A stretch of DNA of 64,000 nt from Paracoccaceae bacterium (GCA_014872815.1 WKFK01000011.1:248001-312000), one strand, 5' to 3'. Positions 45,637 to 54,587 are shown, numbered from the stretch's first letter. The notes: generated by a model from the letters alone, not told the origin. A program made the numbers and translations.

Positions 45637-47028
45637 ATGAAGGTGCGGCGCATTCAGCCGGCCCGTTTCGGGCTATTTTTGGCGACACTGGCATTCTGTG
45701 CAGTGATGACCCCGATGGTGTCCTGGGCGGCACCTTACGCAGCAATGGTGATTGACGCACGGGACGGCAAGGTCCTGCACAGTCGCAACGCCGACACGCG
45801 GCTCCATCCAGCGTCGTTGACCAAAATGATGACGCTCTACATCGCCATAGAAGCTGTTGAAAATGGCGAGATCAGCCTCGACACCAAGGTGAAAATCTCC
45901 AAAAACGCTGCCGCAGAGCCGCCATCCAAACTCGGCTTGAAAGCCGGTCAACGCATTGCTCTGCGCTACCTCATCCGCGCTGCGGCTGTTAAGTCCGCAA
46001 ACGATGCGGCTACCGCTATCGGGGAGGCGCTGGAAGGATCTGAGGCGGCCTTTGCCCGCCGAATGAATCGCACGGCCAAGGCCTTGGGTATGTCCAATAC
46101 CACGTTCAAGAACGCCCATGGCCTTACTGAAACGGGGCACATGTCCACCGCGCGGGACATGACCACCTTGGGTCGCCACGTGCTTTACGATTATCCGGAC
46201 TACTACAATCTCTTCTCCCGCCGCTCCACCAGCGCCGGGATCAAGACCGTCAACAACACCAACCGCCGCTTGCTGGACGCCTATAGAGGCGCGGACGGTA
46301 TCAAAACCGGCTATACCCGCGCAGCAGGGTTCAACCTTGTGGCCTCTGCCGAGCGCGGCAACAAACGTGTGATTGCAACCGTATTTGGCGGCCGGTCCAC
46401 AGCCACCCGAAACGCGAAAGTGGCGGAACTGTTGGACCTAGGCTTCAAACGGTCCGACAATCGTGTGGCCCTGCGCAAACCCGGACGCCCAGCCTATCAG
46501 GGCAAAACTGCCCCCGTCGGCAAAACCATCCGTGTCGCCACGGCGGTCAAGAAATCCCTGCGCCCTGTCCTGCGCCCAACAACGGTCGCGCAGACACAAC
46601 AGCCGCCTGCGACAGGTACAACCGCTGTGACAGAGGCCACCATTGTGGCGGAAGCCACAGTCATCGAACATGACATCCAATCCGCGCTCTTGCAGGCGCA
46701 GGACAACACTGGCGTGACTCTCGCCAGTCTGAAGGAAGAGCCTACACCGCCGCCACAGCCGAAAGTCGTGACGCGGATTTCCACCGCGGGCGGGCGTCAT
46801 TGGGGCATCAACGTGGGCCGCTACTCCAGCCGTTTTGCCGCTGAAAAGATGTTGTTAAAAACCGCCCTGGCGGAGATGGCCACTCTGGATGGCAGCTTGC
46901 GCAAGGTTGTTAAGAACTCACGCGGGTTTGAAGCGAACTTCCTCGGTATGACCAAAGAAACTGCTGACCTCGCCTGCCGCCGCCTTCAGGCAAGACAGGT
47001 CACCTGCTACACACTCGGCCCAAGCTAA
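45637..47028 (+). CDS. D-alanyl-D-alanine carboxypeptidase with SPOR domain
   Basis: 463 residues. Signal peptide to about residue 31 (SWA-AP). Penicillin-binding active-site set: Ser60-Leu-Thr-Lys63, Ser120-Ala-Asn122, Lys223-Thr-Gly225. It trims the terminal D-Ala of peptidoglycan in the periplasm. A linker (about 285-385) holds SLRPVLRP at 307-314, the motif also found twice in the extensin-like protein. The C-terminal SPOR domain (about 388-463; GINVGRYSSRFAAEKML) should bind denuded glycan at the division site. A terminator follows directly. Confidence 0.94.
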   Translation: MKVRRIQPARFGLFLATLAFCAVMTPMVSWAAPYAAMVIDARDGKVLHSRNADTRLHPASLTKMMTLYIAIEAVENGEISLDTKVKISKNAAAEPPSKLGLKAGQRIALRYLIRAAAVKSANDAATAIGEALEGSEAAFARRMNRTAKALGMSNTTFKNAHGLTETGHMSTARDMTTLGRHVLYDYPDYYNLFSRRSTSAGIKTVNNTNRRLLDAYRGADGIKTGYTRAAGFNLVASAERGNKRVIATVFGGRSTATRNAKVAELLDLGFKRSDNRVALRKPGRPAYQGKTAPVGKTIRVATAVKKSLRPVLRPTTVAQTQQPPATGTTAVTEATIVAEATVIEHDIQSALLQAQDNTGVTLASLKEEPTPPPQPKVVTRISTAGGRHWGINVGRYSSRFAAEKMLLKTALAEMATLDGSLRKVVKNSRGFEANFLGMTKETADLACRRLQARQVTCYTLGPS

Positions 47029-47050
47029 GCCTGACACCTTTACACAACAA

Positions 47051-47083
47051 AAGACCGTCGCAGTCACTGGCGACGGTTTTTAG
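47051..47083 (+). terminator. Rho-independent terminator of the DD-carboxypeptidase gene
   Basis: Stem ACCGTCGC / GCGACGGT, loop AGTCACTG, followed by TTTTTAGTTG; 26 bases after the stop. On the minus strand the same stem is followed by CTTTTGTTG, so it may also end the ccoGHIS transcript, which finishes at 47103. Confidence 0.88.
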
Positions 47084-47102
47084 TTGTGATGTCAACTCAC
47101 TC

Positions 47103-47261
47103 TTAGGTTTTGGGCTTATCGTCATATTGACCAGACAGGATACGCTGCGCATCGCCTTCCGGATCGTCATATTGGTTGGACCGCACGGTATAGAGGAACC
47201 CAACCAAACCGACGCCACCTAAAAACAGGGAAATGGGGATCAGATACGACAGAACTTGCAT
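47103..47261 (-). CDS. ccoS: cbb3 oxidase maturation protein CcoS
   Basis: A 52-residue protein read directly from the DNA: MQVLSYLIPISLFLGGVG (one membrane helix), then a short acidic tail with NQYDDPEGDAQRILSG and GQYDDKPKT. This matches CcoS in size, helix and the repeated Tyr-Asp-Asp/Pro-Glu-Gly-Asp pattern. CcoS is needed to insert haem and copper into cbb3 oxidase. It starts one base after the ccoI stop (TGACATG) and is the last gene of ccoGHIS. It is easily missed because of its length. Confidence 0.93.
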   Translation of the reverse strand: MQVLSYLIPISLFLGGVGLVGFLYTVRSNQYDDPEGDAQRILSGQYDDKPKT

Positions 47262-47262
47262 G

Positions 47263-49452
47263 TCATCCTCTTAGGCGCAGGGCGTTTAGGGACACTGTAA
47301 TCGAAGATGTCGACATCGCCAACGCAGCAATCAATGGAGTCGCCAAACCAGCCACCGCCAACGGCACCGCGACGATGTTGTAGACAGTCGCAATCCGGAA
47401 GTTCTCGCGAATACGCTTGATTGCACTTTTGGATACGTCCACCGCCTCCGGGATTGGCGACAAATCGCTTCCCAACAGCACAATATCGGACGCCACCCGA
47501 GCGGCATCCAACGCTGACGCAGGCGAAATCGATACATGTGCTGAAGCCAGCGCGGCCGTGTCATTCAACCCATCGCCGACCATCAACACAAAACGTCCAT
47601 CTTGCGCCAGGGTCTGCACCCGTTTGGCCTTGTCCTCCGGCAGCGCCTCCGCCACCCATTTGGCAATGCCCAAGCGGGTCGCCAAGCTTTCCACCGCGCC
47701 AGTGGTGTCCCCAGACATCAAGATAACGTCCTTGCCTGCGGCCTGCAGCGCCCGCACTGCCTCCTCTGCTCCGTCCCTTAAAGCATCTTCAAACAGGAAT
47801 GCCATCGGCGCATTATCCCCAACTCTCAGGAACGCTGACGTCTGATTGCCCGCCGTCGCGCCCACCCATGTTGGCCGCCCCAGTCGCACAAGTCTGTCAC
47901 CAACTTTCCCCTGTGTGCCGTAGCCTGGCACCTCTTCAAGTTCGCTCACCAGCGCCGGACGCACACCCGCCGCTTGTGCTGCTTTGGTGATTGCCAAACT
48001 TAGAGGATGTGCCGATGCCATGGACAGGGCCAACGCTATGGCGAGGTCATCTTTGTCAAAACGATCCAAGTTGGTCAGCTCCGGCGCGCCAGCCGTCAAT
48101 GTGCCGGTTTTGTCAAACACCACTGTGTCCACCTGCGCCAAACGCTCCAGTGCGGTACTGTGCTTGATCAACATACCCTTACGGAACAACCGCCCCGACG
48201 CCGCAGTGGTAACTGCAGGCACAGCCAACCCCAGTGCACAAGGACATGTGATAATCAAAACCGCCGCCGCGATATTAAGCGCAGTACGCATGTCAAATGT
48301 GAACAGATACCACCCAAGAAAGCTGAGCGCCGACAAGATATGCACGCCAGGCGCATATAGCTTGGCAGCCTTGTCCGCGAGTGACGTATAGTTTGAGCGG
48401 CCCGATTCAGCCACGGCCACCAAATCGGCCATGCGGTGCAAGCTGGTCTGCTCTCCGACCGCCGTGGCCCGAATGACCAAAGGCCCGGTTAGGTTCACTT
48501 CACCCGCGCTCACAATCTGCCCAGGTTCCGCAAACACCGGCAGCGTTTCGCCAGTCAGCAAAGACCGATCCAGCTCTGAGCGCCCTTCCACGATCTCGCC
48601 GTCCACAGGCATGCGCCCGCCTGGTTTGACTTTGATCCAATCGCCAACAGCGAGCTCTTTCACCGCAACGGTCTCGTCCTTGCCGTCAATAACACGCACG
48701 GCGCGCGGTACTTCCAAGGCGGCCAGTTCCTCCGCAGCGGAGCGTGCCACCGCGCGGGTGCGGTGATCTAAATAGCGCCCAGCCAGCAGGAAAAACACCA
48801 ACGTGAGCGCGGCGTCAAAATAAGCGTGCTCCCCAGACAAAGTGGTTTCCCACAGCGATGTAACCACGGCCAATACGATCGCCAAAACAATAGGCACATC
48901 CATGTTCAAGCGCTTGTGCTTCAACGCGCTCCAAGCATGCACAAAAAACGGCTTGCCGGAAAACGCAATGGTCGGCAGCGCAATCGCCGCCGAAATCCAG
49001 TGAAACATGTCCCGCGTCGCCGCTTCGGCTCCGGACCAGACCGACACAGACAACAGCATGACGTTCATTGTGGCAAAACCCGCCACCGCCAGACGCATCA
49101 ACAGATCACGCCCCGCTTTGTCAGCCTGTGTTGCACTTAACGTACCGGCGTCAAGCTCATGTGCCTCATAGCCGACCTGCTCCAGAACAGAGGTCAAATC
49201 CTCAGCGGTCACTTCTGGATCTGCCTCCACCGAGGCCCGCTTTAAGGTCAGGTTCACCCGTGCGGAATGCACGCCCGGATGCGCCGCCAATGCGCCCTCA
49301 ACCGTAGAGATACACGCCGCGCAATGCACACTTGGTACAGAAAGCGCAATGCGCGCCTCTTGTTGTTCGGCCCGCTCTGCCAAAGCTTCCGCCGCGGGAG
49401 CCGCGTCACAGGCTGGACAGGCCGAGATATTCGGGCGCATTGCCGCAGTCAT
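47263..49452 (-). CDS. ccoI: Copper-exporting-type P1B ATPase CcoI (FixI)
   Basis: Supplies copper for the CuB centre of cbb3 oxidase. 729 residues. The N-terminal metal domain has Cys44-Ala-Ala-Cys47 and an extra CPAC at 12-15. Membrane copper motif CPC at 403-405 (ITCPCALGLAVP), phosphorylation Asp447 in DKTGT, and hinge GDGLND near the end. Order ccoG-ccoH-ccoI-ccoS is standard. It starts four bases after ccoH. Confidence 0.96.
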   Translation of the reverse strand: MTAAMRPNISACPACDAAPAAEALAERAEQQEARIALSVPSVHCAACISTVEGALAAHPGVHSARVNLTLKRASVEADPEVTAEDLTSVLEQVGYEAHELDAGTLSATQADKAGRDLLMRLAVAGFATMNVMLLSVSVWSGAEAATRDMFHWISAAIALPTIAFSGKPFFVHAWSALKHKRLNMDVPIVLAIVLAVVTSLWETTLSGEHAYFDAALTLVFFLLAGRYLDHRTRAVARSAAEELAALEVPRAVRVIDGKDETVAVKELAVGDWIKVKPGGRMPVDGEIVEGRSELDRSLLTGETLPVFAEPGQIVSAGEVNLTGPLVIRATAVGEQTSLHRMADLVAVAESGRSNYTSLADKAAKLYAPGVHILSALSFLGWYLFTFDMRTALNIAAAVLIITCPCALGLAVPAVTTAASGRLFRKGMLIKHSTALERLAQVDTVVFDKTGTLTAGAPELTNLDRFDKDDLAIALALSMASAHPLSLAITKAAQAAGVRPALVSELEEVPGYGTQGKVGDRLVRLGRPTWVGATAGNQTSAFLRVGDNAPMAFLFEDALRDGAEEAVRALQAAGKDVILMSGDTTGAVESLATRLGIAKWVAEALPEDKAKRVQTLAQDGRFVLMVGDGLNDTAALASAHVSISPASALDAARVASDIVLLGSDLSPIPEAVDVSKSAIKRIRENFRIATVYNIVAVPLAVAGLATPLIAALAMSTSSITVSLNALRLRG

Positions 49453-49455
49453 GTC

Positions 49456-49920
49456 TTAACTCTTCTCTACACGCAGGATCACGCGTTGCTCAAACGGAGT
49501 GCCGTCCAGTGCGGTGGCATTCATACGGATGTTCCAGTTCCCTGGTGCCAGCTCTTCACGCGCCACATAGGCCTTGCCATCAAACTGAAAGTTTGGCTGC
49601 CGGTCGTCCTTAACATGGGTCGCCCGGCCAAGGACTGCGTCCAGATTAGAAACCTGAACCGGCTTGCCGTTTACATCGGTAATCGACAAGATCAACAACC
49701 CACCTTTGGCCTGAGCGCTTACGTCCCAACCCAATGCTTCTTGGGCGTTGCGCCGCTTGTCAAAGCTCTGACTGGCAACATAAGAGTTCTTCACTTCAAC
49801 GCCCGGGAATGTCGCGACGGCATTCCAAGCCATTGTAAAGTTCACGGCAATAATCACCCCAAATGCTCCGACAAAGATCATCAAGAAGTGTTTACCGGTA
49901 AATTTCCCCTGCGCCATCAC
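49456..49920 (-). CDS. ccoH: cbb3 oxidase assembly protein CcoH (FixH)
   Basis: 154 residues: an N-terminal membrane helix (FLMIFVGAFGVIIAVNFTMA) and a periplasmic beta domain (GWDVSAQAKGGLLILSITD, LAPGNWNIRMNATALDG), matching FixH. It assists assembly and stability of the oxidase. Its start overlaps the ccoG stop by four bases (ATGA), indicating coupling. Confidence 0.95.
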   Translation of the reverse strand: MMAQGKFTGKHFLMIFVGAFGVIIAVNFTMAWNAVATFPGVEVKNSYVASQSFDKRRNAQEALGWDVSAQAKGGLLILSITDVNGKPVQVSNLDAVLGRATHVKDDRQPNFQFDGKAYVAREELAPGNWNIRMNATALDGTPFEQRVILRVEKS

Positions 49921-51356
49921 TGACCCTTTCCATTAAATACGGTGTCTTTGTGCACACGATCGCCATTGCCGGTATCTTCAAACCAGAAACGGAAATCTGT
50001 CAGACTGCCATCAGCGGGGGCCGATCCGGCTGGTGCAATGACATATACTCGTTGGTTCTTCATCTGGTCCGCTGGCACTTCAACGGTTTCATAAGGTGTC
50101 CCCTCAAGCTGTACACGCAGGCTTGGATCCCCTTTGATCGAAATCCGGAACATCCGGTCTTCGCCGTGTTTGTTGCGCAAACGCACTTCGTATGTGTTGC
50201 GGATCGAGCCGTCTGACAGGGTCACAAACGTCGGGTTGCGCACCGGTGCCACTGTGGCTTCGATATCAGAGCGCATGAACAGTGCCACCACAAGGCCAAT
50301 GCCCACAATCGACCATAGCGAGGTGTACATAATGGTGCGCGGGCGGAAGATGTGCTTCCAGATGTTGCGGGGAGGTTGCCCATCACGCTCTCGATCTTCG
50401 TCAGAAAGCGCCAGATAGTCGATCAACCCGCGTGGCTTTCCGATCTTCTCCATGATGTCGTCACAGGCATCAATGCACAGGCCACAGGTGATACACTCCA
50501 TCTGTTGGCCATCGCGAATGTCGATCCCCATCGGGCAAACGTTCACGCAAGCCATACAGTTGATGCAATCGCCATGGGCATCTTCTGGTTCATCCTTGCG
50601 GGCCTTGCCCCGGGGTTCACCACGCCAGTCACGATAGCCGATGGTCAAAGTGTCCTCGTCCATCATCGCAGCCTGAATGCGCGGCCAAGGGCAAGCGTAG
50701 ATACAAATCTGCTCACGCGCGAAGCCACCAAAGAAGAAGGTCGTAAACGTCAGGATAGCAACAGTCGTGTATGCAATCGGATGGGCGTTTCCGGTTACCA
50801 GATCTACGGCCAAGGTTGGCGCATCGGCAAAATAAAACACCCAAGCCCCACCTGTGGCCATGGCAATCAACAGCCAAGTAATCCACTTGGTGACCCGTAG
50901 GCGTGCTTTGCGAAAATCCAGCTTCTTCTGGCGATGCAAACGCAATCGCGCGTTGCGATCCCCTTCGATCCAACGTTCCACCAGTATGAACAAATCTGTC
51001 CAAACGGTTTGCGGGCAGGCATAGCCGCACCAGACCCGCCCCAAGGCGGAGGTAAACAAGAATAGGCCGAGTCCCGCCATGATAAGAAGGCCAGCAACAA
51101 AGTAGAACTCGTGTGGCCAAATCTCGATCATGAAAAAGAAGAAGCGGCGGTTCGCCAGATCAATCAGGACGGCCTGATCAGGGAGGCTCGCACCTCTATC
51201 CCAGCGCAGCATTGGCGTCAGGTAATAGATACCCAGCGCAACCGCCATAATTATCCATTTTAAATTTCGAAACGGCCCGTAAACGCGCTTCGGAAAGATT
51301 GGCTCTCGTGCCTCGTACAGGGACGGTGCAGGACTTTTGCTCACGGAATCACTCAC
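49917..51356 (-). CDS. ccoG: Cytochrome oxidase accessory protein CcoG (FixG/RdxA)
   Basis: Polyferredoxin cupric reductase that delivers Cu(I) for cbb3 oxidase. 479 residues from GTG 51354-51356 (VSDSVSKSPAPSLYEAREP). The longer in-frame start at 51431 is rejected because the FNR box would lie inside the gene. About five membrane helices, 2x[4Fe-4S] motifs (CINCMACVNVCPMG and CITCGLCIDACD, ~230-260) and a C-terminal periplasmic Ig-like domain. The CGYACP in the second helix loop is the other conserved Cys site. First gene of FNR-controlled ccoGHIS. Confidence 0.94.
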   Translation of the reverse strand: MSDSVSKSPAPSLYEAREPIFPKRVYGPFRNLKWIIMAVALGIYYLTPMLRWDRGASLPDQAVLIDLANRRFFFFMIEIWPHEFYFVAGLLIMAGLGLFLFTSALGRVWCGYACPQTVWTDLFILVERWIEGDRNARLRLHRQKKLDFRKARLRVTKWITWLLIAMATGGAWVFYFADAPTLAVDLVTGNAHPIAYTTVAILTFTTFFFGGFAREQICIYACPWPRIQAAMMDEDTLTIGYRDWRGEPRGKARKDEPEDAHGDCINCMACVNVCPMGIDIRDGQQMECITCGLCIDACDDIMEKIGKPRGLIDYLALSDEDRERDGQPPRNIWKHIFRPRTIMYTSLWSIVGIGLVVALFMRSDIEATVAPVRNPTFVTLSDGSIRNTYEVRLRNKHGEDRMFRISIKGDPSLRVQLEGTPYETVEVPADQMKNQRVYVIAPAGSAPADGSLTDFRFWFEDTGNGDRVHKDTVFNGKGQ

Positions 51357-51410
51357 ATATTTTGGAGATGAGATTGCTTGCTCTTGTTCCAGTGATTGGA
51401 CGACAGAACA

Positions 51411-51424
51411 TTGACCTGAGTCAA
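51411..51424 (-). promoter_or_regulatory. FNR/FnrL box upstream of ccoG
   Basis: TTGACCTGAGTCAA is a perfect palindromic FNR-type box (TTGAC-N4-GTCAA), 55 bases upstream of the ccoG GTG. If it acts at -41.5, transcription starts near 51376. The -10 region (AACAAG) is weak, as is common for activated promoters. Confidence 0.88.
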
Positions 51425-51476
51425 ATCTCACATTTGTGACTCACCTTTACACCCGCACCACGCAAACCACCCTGCG

Positions 51477-52472
51477 TCAGAGTAGCTCTGCGCGCATTTG
51501 CGCAGGGGTGCGGCCGGTCCAGTTCTGGAACGCACGATAGAAAGAGTTGGGGTCTCGATAGGCCAACAAATAGGAGATTTCCTCCACGCTCATGTCGGCT
51601 TGGCGCAAGTAATGTAAGGATAAATCTGATCGCGTGTCATCCAAAACGGATTGAAACGTCTGACCTTCCTTGCTGAGGTGACGCTGTAGACTGCGACGGC
51701 TTGTCACAAGCCGATCACTCACGGCATCAACCGACGCCTGTCCCGCCGGAAGCAATTCCAACAACGCATTCCTGACCCGCGTGGCCATTGACTGTGCACG
51801 CTGATGTTCCGCCAATTGTCGTGTCAACTCGCGCTCAAACCCGGCCCACAGCTGTGGATTTTCTGAGATGAGCGGACGGTATGCGTCTTCCCGCGTCAGT
51901 GTCAGCCTGGGCAATGGTGTCACCACAGCCTTTCTGCCGTAATGCCGATCAAACACCGCTTGATCTTCCATCAATTCAGGCACACCCACTTCAACGGGCA
52001 GGAAATCCACACCGGTAAACGTGCGTCCCATTTCCAAGAAATACACCATCTCAAACGCGGCCATACACTTTGGCACATCCAAGTTCGGTTCAGCCACATC
52101 GATTTCAAGTATGAGATGCCTCTCTGTCTCCGAGACAAGTAACTTGATCGGCGCAACAAGCGGTTTGAAAATCGCTTTGCGCTTTAAACCGGTGGCAATA
52201 TTAGGGCTACAAGAGAAGGCAAACGCGGCCGGAATAAAAGGCCCTCGCGCCATTGCTTTGGCCATCTCAATAACCACTTTCGGATCGTCGATTTCATCTG
52301 AAATCGCTTCCCAAAGCGAAAAAAACTGTTGGGCAGTCACGCCTTTGTTCTCGGTATCAAACAAGTCCACCGGCATCCCTGCTCGTTTCAGGACCCGCTC
52401 AGGCGAAATTCCGCAGGATCGCAAAAGACCCGCTGTGGACTTATGAATTGGATACCGGACCTGCTTTTGCAT
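51477..52472 (-). CDS. AraC-family transcriptional regulator (OruR-like layout)
   Basis: 331 residues from ATG 52470-52472, with GGAGG five bases upstream. The N-terminal arabinose-binding-like domain (about 20-200; LLRSCGISPERVLKRAGMP, the type found in OruR/ArgR-like regulators) is followed by a C-terminal AraC helix-turn-helix pair (DAVSDRLVTSRRSLQRHLSK and SVEEISYLLAYRDPNSFYRA). It sits between ccoG and ccoP, which is unusual for a cbb3 cluster. An FNR box and a highly structured leader lie upstream, so it is probably induced at low oxygen. Targets and ligand unknown. Confidence 0.88.
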   Translation of the reverse strand: MQKQVRYPIHKSTAGLLRSCGISPERVLKRAGMPVDLFDTENKGVTAQQFFSLWEAISDEIDDPKVVIEMAKAMARGPFIPAAFAFSCSPNIATGLKRKAIFKPLVAPIKLLVSETERHLILEIDVAEPNLDVPKCMAAFEMVYFLEMGRTFTGVDFLPVEVGVPELMEDQAVFDRHYGRKAVVTPLPRLTLTREDAYRPLISENPQLWAGFERELTRQLAEHQRAQSMATRVRNALLELLPAGQASVDAVSDRLVTSRRSLQRHLSKEGQTFQSVLDDTRSDLSLHYLRQADMSVEEISYLLAYRDPNSFYRAFQNWTGRTPAQMRAELL

Positions 52473-52646
52473 ATGTGCCTCCATCTGGAGACAAATACAT
52501 AGAGGCATTGGCGCAGTTCGCCAACCAAATGGCACAATTTGCAAGTGATTTGAGAAATTGTGGGTGCCAATCTTTCCAGGAAACGCGCGAACAGGACGGA
52601 AAGATCGACACCCAATGGACAGCTCCGGTTGCGGCGTGCTGCCCTT
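52473..52646 (-). ncRNA. Candidate structured RNA leader of the AraC gene (three hairpins)
   Basis: Minus-strand RNA from the predicted start near 52646 can form three consecutive hairpins. (1) 52561-52614: a 17-bp stem with 20-base loop, arms TGGGTGTCGATCTTTCC and GGAAAGATTGGCACCCA; its only two irregular pairs are U-G and G-U in the minus-strand RNA and would be mismatches in plus-strand RNA. (2) 52534-52561: ACAATTT/AAATTGT. (3) 52508-52524: TTGGCG, AACTG, CGCCAA. A GGAGG ribosome-binding site follows. It has no T-run, so it is a leader more likely than a separate sRNA. Matches no family I recognise. Confidence 0.5.
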
Positions 52647-52652
52647 GAGACT

Positions 52653-52694
52653 GTTCTACCAAGGGACGTCGACCAAAAACTTGATCTTGGTCAA
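52653..52694 (-). promoter_or_regulatory. FNR/FnrL box and class II promoter reading toward the AraC gene
   Basis: TTGATCTTGGTCAA (52681-52694) is an FNR box differing by one base from the ccoN and hemN boxes. On the minus strand a -10-like TAGAAC lies at 52653-52658, placing the box centre close to -41.5 from a start near 52646, the classic activator position. On the plus strand there is no -10 and the ccoP terminator follows at once, so the box must serve the minus strand. Confidence 0.78.
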
Positions 52695-52721
52695 ATTCGC
52701 AAATTTTTCCGGCAAAAACGC

Positions 52722-52760
52722 ACAAAAAAAAGACCGCCCCGATTTCCCGGAGCGGTCTGT
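52722..52760 (-). terminator. Rho-independent terminator of ccoNOQP
   Basis: Minus strand: AGACCGCTCCGGG / the matching CCCGATTT side giving stem AGACCGC-CCG, then GCGGTCT followed by TTTTTTTTGTG. Eight Ts after a strong stem, about 20 bases downstream of the ccoP stop. It insulates the AraC promoter region from the oxidase operon. Confidence 0.93.
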
Positions 52761-52779
52761 GTTTGCTAAGTGGGCGAAG

Positions 52780-53646
52780 TTATTCGCCGCCACCCAATTG
52801 GTGCACATAGGCAGAAACCGCACGCACCTGTGCTTCGGTCAGGCGATTGCCCCAAGATGGCATCACACCAAAGCGGCTGTAGGTGACTGTCTCTTTGATG
52901 GAGGCATAGTCCCCACCATAGAGCCAGATCGCATCTGCCAAGTTTGGCGCGCCTTGAGAGCGATCGCCAGTGCCGTCGTCCATGTGGCAAGAGGAGCATT
53001 CGTCCGCAAAGACCTCAGCCCCGGCCGCAACCAAAGAGGCGTCTTGCGGTTCGCCAGACAGCGACATGACAAAGTTCACAACCGCGTCGATCTGCGCATC
53101 TTCGAGGTAGTCATCCCCAAAGGCTGGCATCTCGGAATACCGCGCATCGTCGTCTTCCTCGTTGCGGATACCATGCTTGATGGTCAGGTAGATGTTTTCA
53201 ATGTCACCTCCCCAGAGCCAATCATTGTCCAGCAGGTTGGGATAGCCAACCGCGCCGGCTGCACCGGAACCGTGACACTGAGCACACCAGGTTTTGAACA
53301 CCGCGTCGCCAGCAGACACCGCATACGGACCCAATTCCGGATCTGTGGTGATCTGTGTCAGCTCAGCTGCTTCCAGCTTGGCATTGATCGGCGCAAGCTT
53401 GTCTTCCGCCGCTTGGATTTCGGCCACCACGTCACCACGGGTTGACCAACCAAGTACACCAGCGGTTGCCCCCTTGATGCCAGGCCAGGCTGGATAGGCA
53501 ATGGTATAGCCGATGCCCCAGATGATCGTGGCGTAGAACACCCACAGCCACCAACGCGGCATCGGGTTGTCAAATTCTTCGATCCCGTCCCAAACGTGAC
53601 CTGTGGTGTTTGGATCGTTGTCGAATTTTTTCGATGGCTTGCTCAT
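52780..53646 (-). CDS. ccoP: cbb3 cytochrome c oxidase subunit III (dihaem)
   Basis: Membrane-anchored dihaem c protein that receives electrons for the catalytic subunit. 288 residues. Membrane helix about 32-50 ([20 protein letters not shown]); haem c sites CAQCH (121-125) and CSSCH (217-221), with axial Met candidates in [10 protein letters not shown] and GVMPSWG. Starts [11 protein letters not shown], overlapping the ccoQ stop by four bases. Last gene of ccoNOQP. Confidence 0.97.
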   Translation of the reverse strand: MSKPSKKFDNDPNTTGHVWDGIEEFDNPMPRWWLWVFYATIIWGIGYTIAYPAWPGIKGATAGVLGWSTRGDVVAEIQAAEDKLAPINAKLEAAELTQITTDPELGPYAVSAGDAVFKTWCAQCHGSGAAGAVGYPNLLDNDWLWGGDIENIYLTIKHGIRNEEDDDARYSEMPAFGDDYLEDAQIDAVVNFVMSLSGEPQDASLVAAGAEVFADECSSCHMDDGTGDRSQGAPNLADAIWLYGGDYASIKETVTYSRFGVMPSWGNRLTEAQVRAVSAYVHQLGGGE

Positions 53647-53828
53647 GTCCGCGCCTCCTCAGTCGTGGCGGGTTTATCTTCATGACGGAATGGAATGCTG
53701 GCCGTGTCTTTGTATTCCTTGCTTGCGCCAGGGCGGAACACCCAGAACACAATTGCCAGGAAGAACAAGAACAGGAACAGAAGCATCCAGCTGTCCGCAA
53801 ATTCTCGCAGGAAGGAATAGGTTTCCAT
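53643..53828 (-). CDS. ccoQ: cbb3 oxidase subunit CcoQ
   Basis: 61 residues: [17 protein letters not shown], one membrane helix ([18 protein letters not shown]) and a polar cytoplasmic tail. Size, helix and the RPGA(S/K) junction are typical. It stabilises the complex and, in Rhodobacter, influences redox signalling. It lies between ccoO (12 bases) and ccoP (4-base overlap). Confidence 0.95.
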   Translation of the reverse strand: METYSFLREFADSWMLLFLFLFFLAIVFWVFRPGASKEYKDTASIPFRHEDKPATTEEART

Positions 53829-53840
53829 GTGGCTCCCCCC

Positions 53841-54572
53841 TTACCGCGATGCGTCCGGCGTGAAGGTCGAGAAATCAACCAACGTACCAAGCATTTGAAG
53901 ATAAGCGATCATCGCATCCATTTCGGACACCCCAGCTTGACCGTCAAAGTTGCGCACGTTGACGCTGTCTTCGCCGTAGCGCTCCAGAAGACCATCATAG
54001 TCGCTGTCCGGATCGGCCTGCGCCATGAAGTCAGACTGGGCGTTTTCCAGCATGTCTTCGGTGTATGGCACACCCACAATCGCATTCGCTTTCATGATAT
54101 CACCGATGTATTTGCCATCGATCATCTTCTTCTCGAGGAAGCCGTATTTCGGCATCACGGACTCTGGAACAACACTCTGCGGATCACGCATGTGGTCCAG
54201 GTGCCAGTCGTCCGAATAGCGTCCACCTACGCGAGCCAGATCCGGCCCGGTCCGTTTGGACCCCCACTGGTGTGGGTGGTCGTATTTGGACTCCGCTGCC
54301 AGCGAGTAGTGACCGTAACGCTCCACCTCATCGCGCATCGGACGCACCATCTGGCTGTGGCACACGTAGCACCCTTCACGCAGATAGATTTCACGTCCCG
54401 CAAGTTCGAGAGGGGTGTAAGGGCGCATGCCCTCCACATCCTCAATGGTGTTTTCCAGCCAGAACAAAGGTGCGATTTGCACAATGCCGCCGATGGTTAC
54501 GACCAAGAAGCTGCATACAAGCAAGAGGGTCGCGTTGGTCTCGAGGATCTTATGTTTGTCGAGAATAGCCAT
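53841..54572 (-). CDS. ccoO: cbb3 cytochrome c oxidase subunit II (monohaem)
   Basis: 243 residues. N-terminal membrane helix ([20 protein letters not shown], about 15-34), haem c site CYVCH at 68-72 and axial Met in the conserved [15 protein letters not shown]. It passes electrons from CcoP to CcoN. Fifteen bases after ccoN in the operon. Identification certain. Confidence 0.97.
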   Translation of the reverse strand: MAILDKHKILETNATLLLVCSFLVVTIGGIVQIAPLFWLENTIEDVEGMRPYTPLELAGREIYLREGCYVCHSQMVRPMRDEVERYGHYSLAAESKYDHPHQWGSKRTGPDLARVGGRYSDDWHLDHMRDPQSVVPESVMPKYGFLEKKMIDGKYIGDIMKANAIVGVPYTEDMLENAQSDFMAQADPDSDYDGLLERYGEDSVNVRNFDGQAGVSEMDAMIAYLQMLGTLVDFSTFTPDASR

Positions 54573-54587
54573 AGCTGCCGGCCCTCC

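Noticed and set aside
45278-45760. 160-codon frame on the minus strand upstream of the DD-carboxypeptidase
   Set aside because: It overlaps the HAD gene's end and the signal-peptide region of the carboxypeptidase, crosses a promoter region and shows no family features.
51357-51431. N-terminal extension of ccoG
   Set aside because: The extra residues are encoded across the FNR box and do not resemble other CcoG starts.
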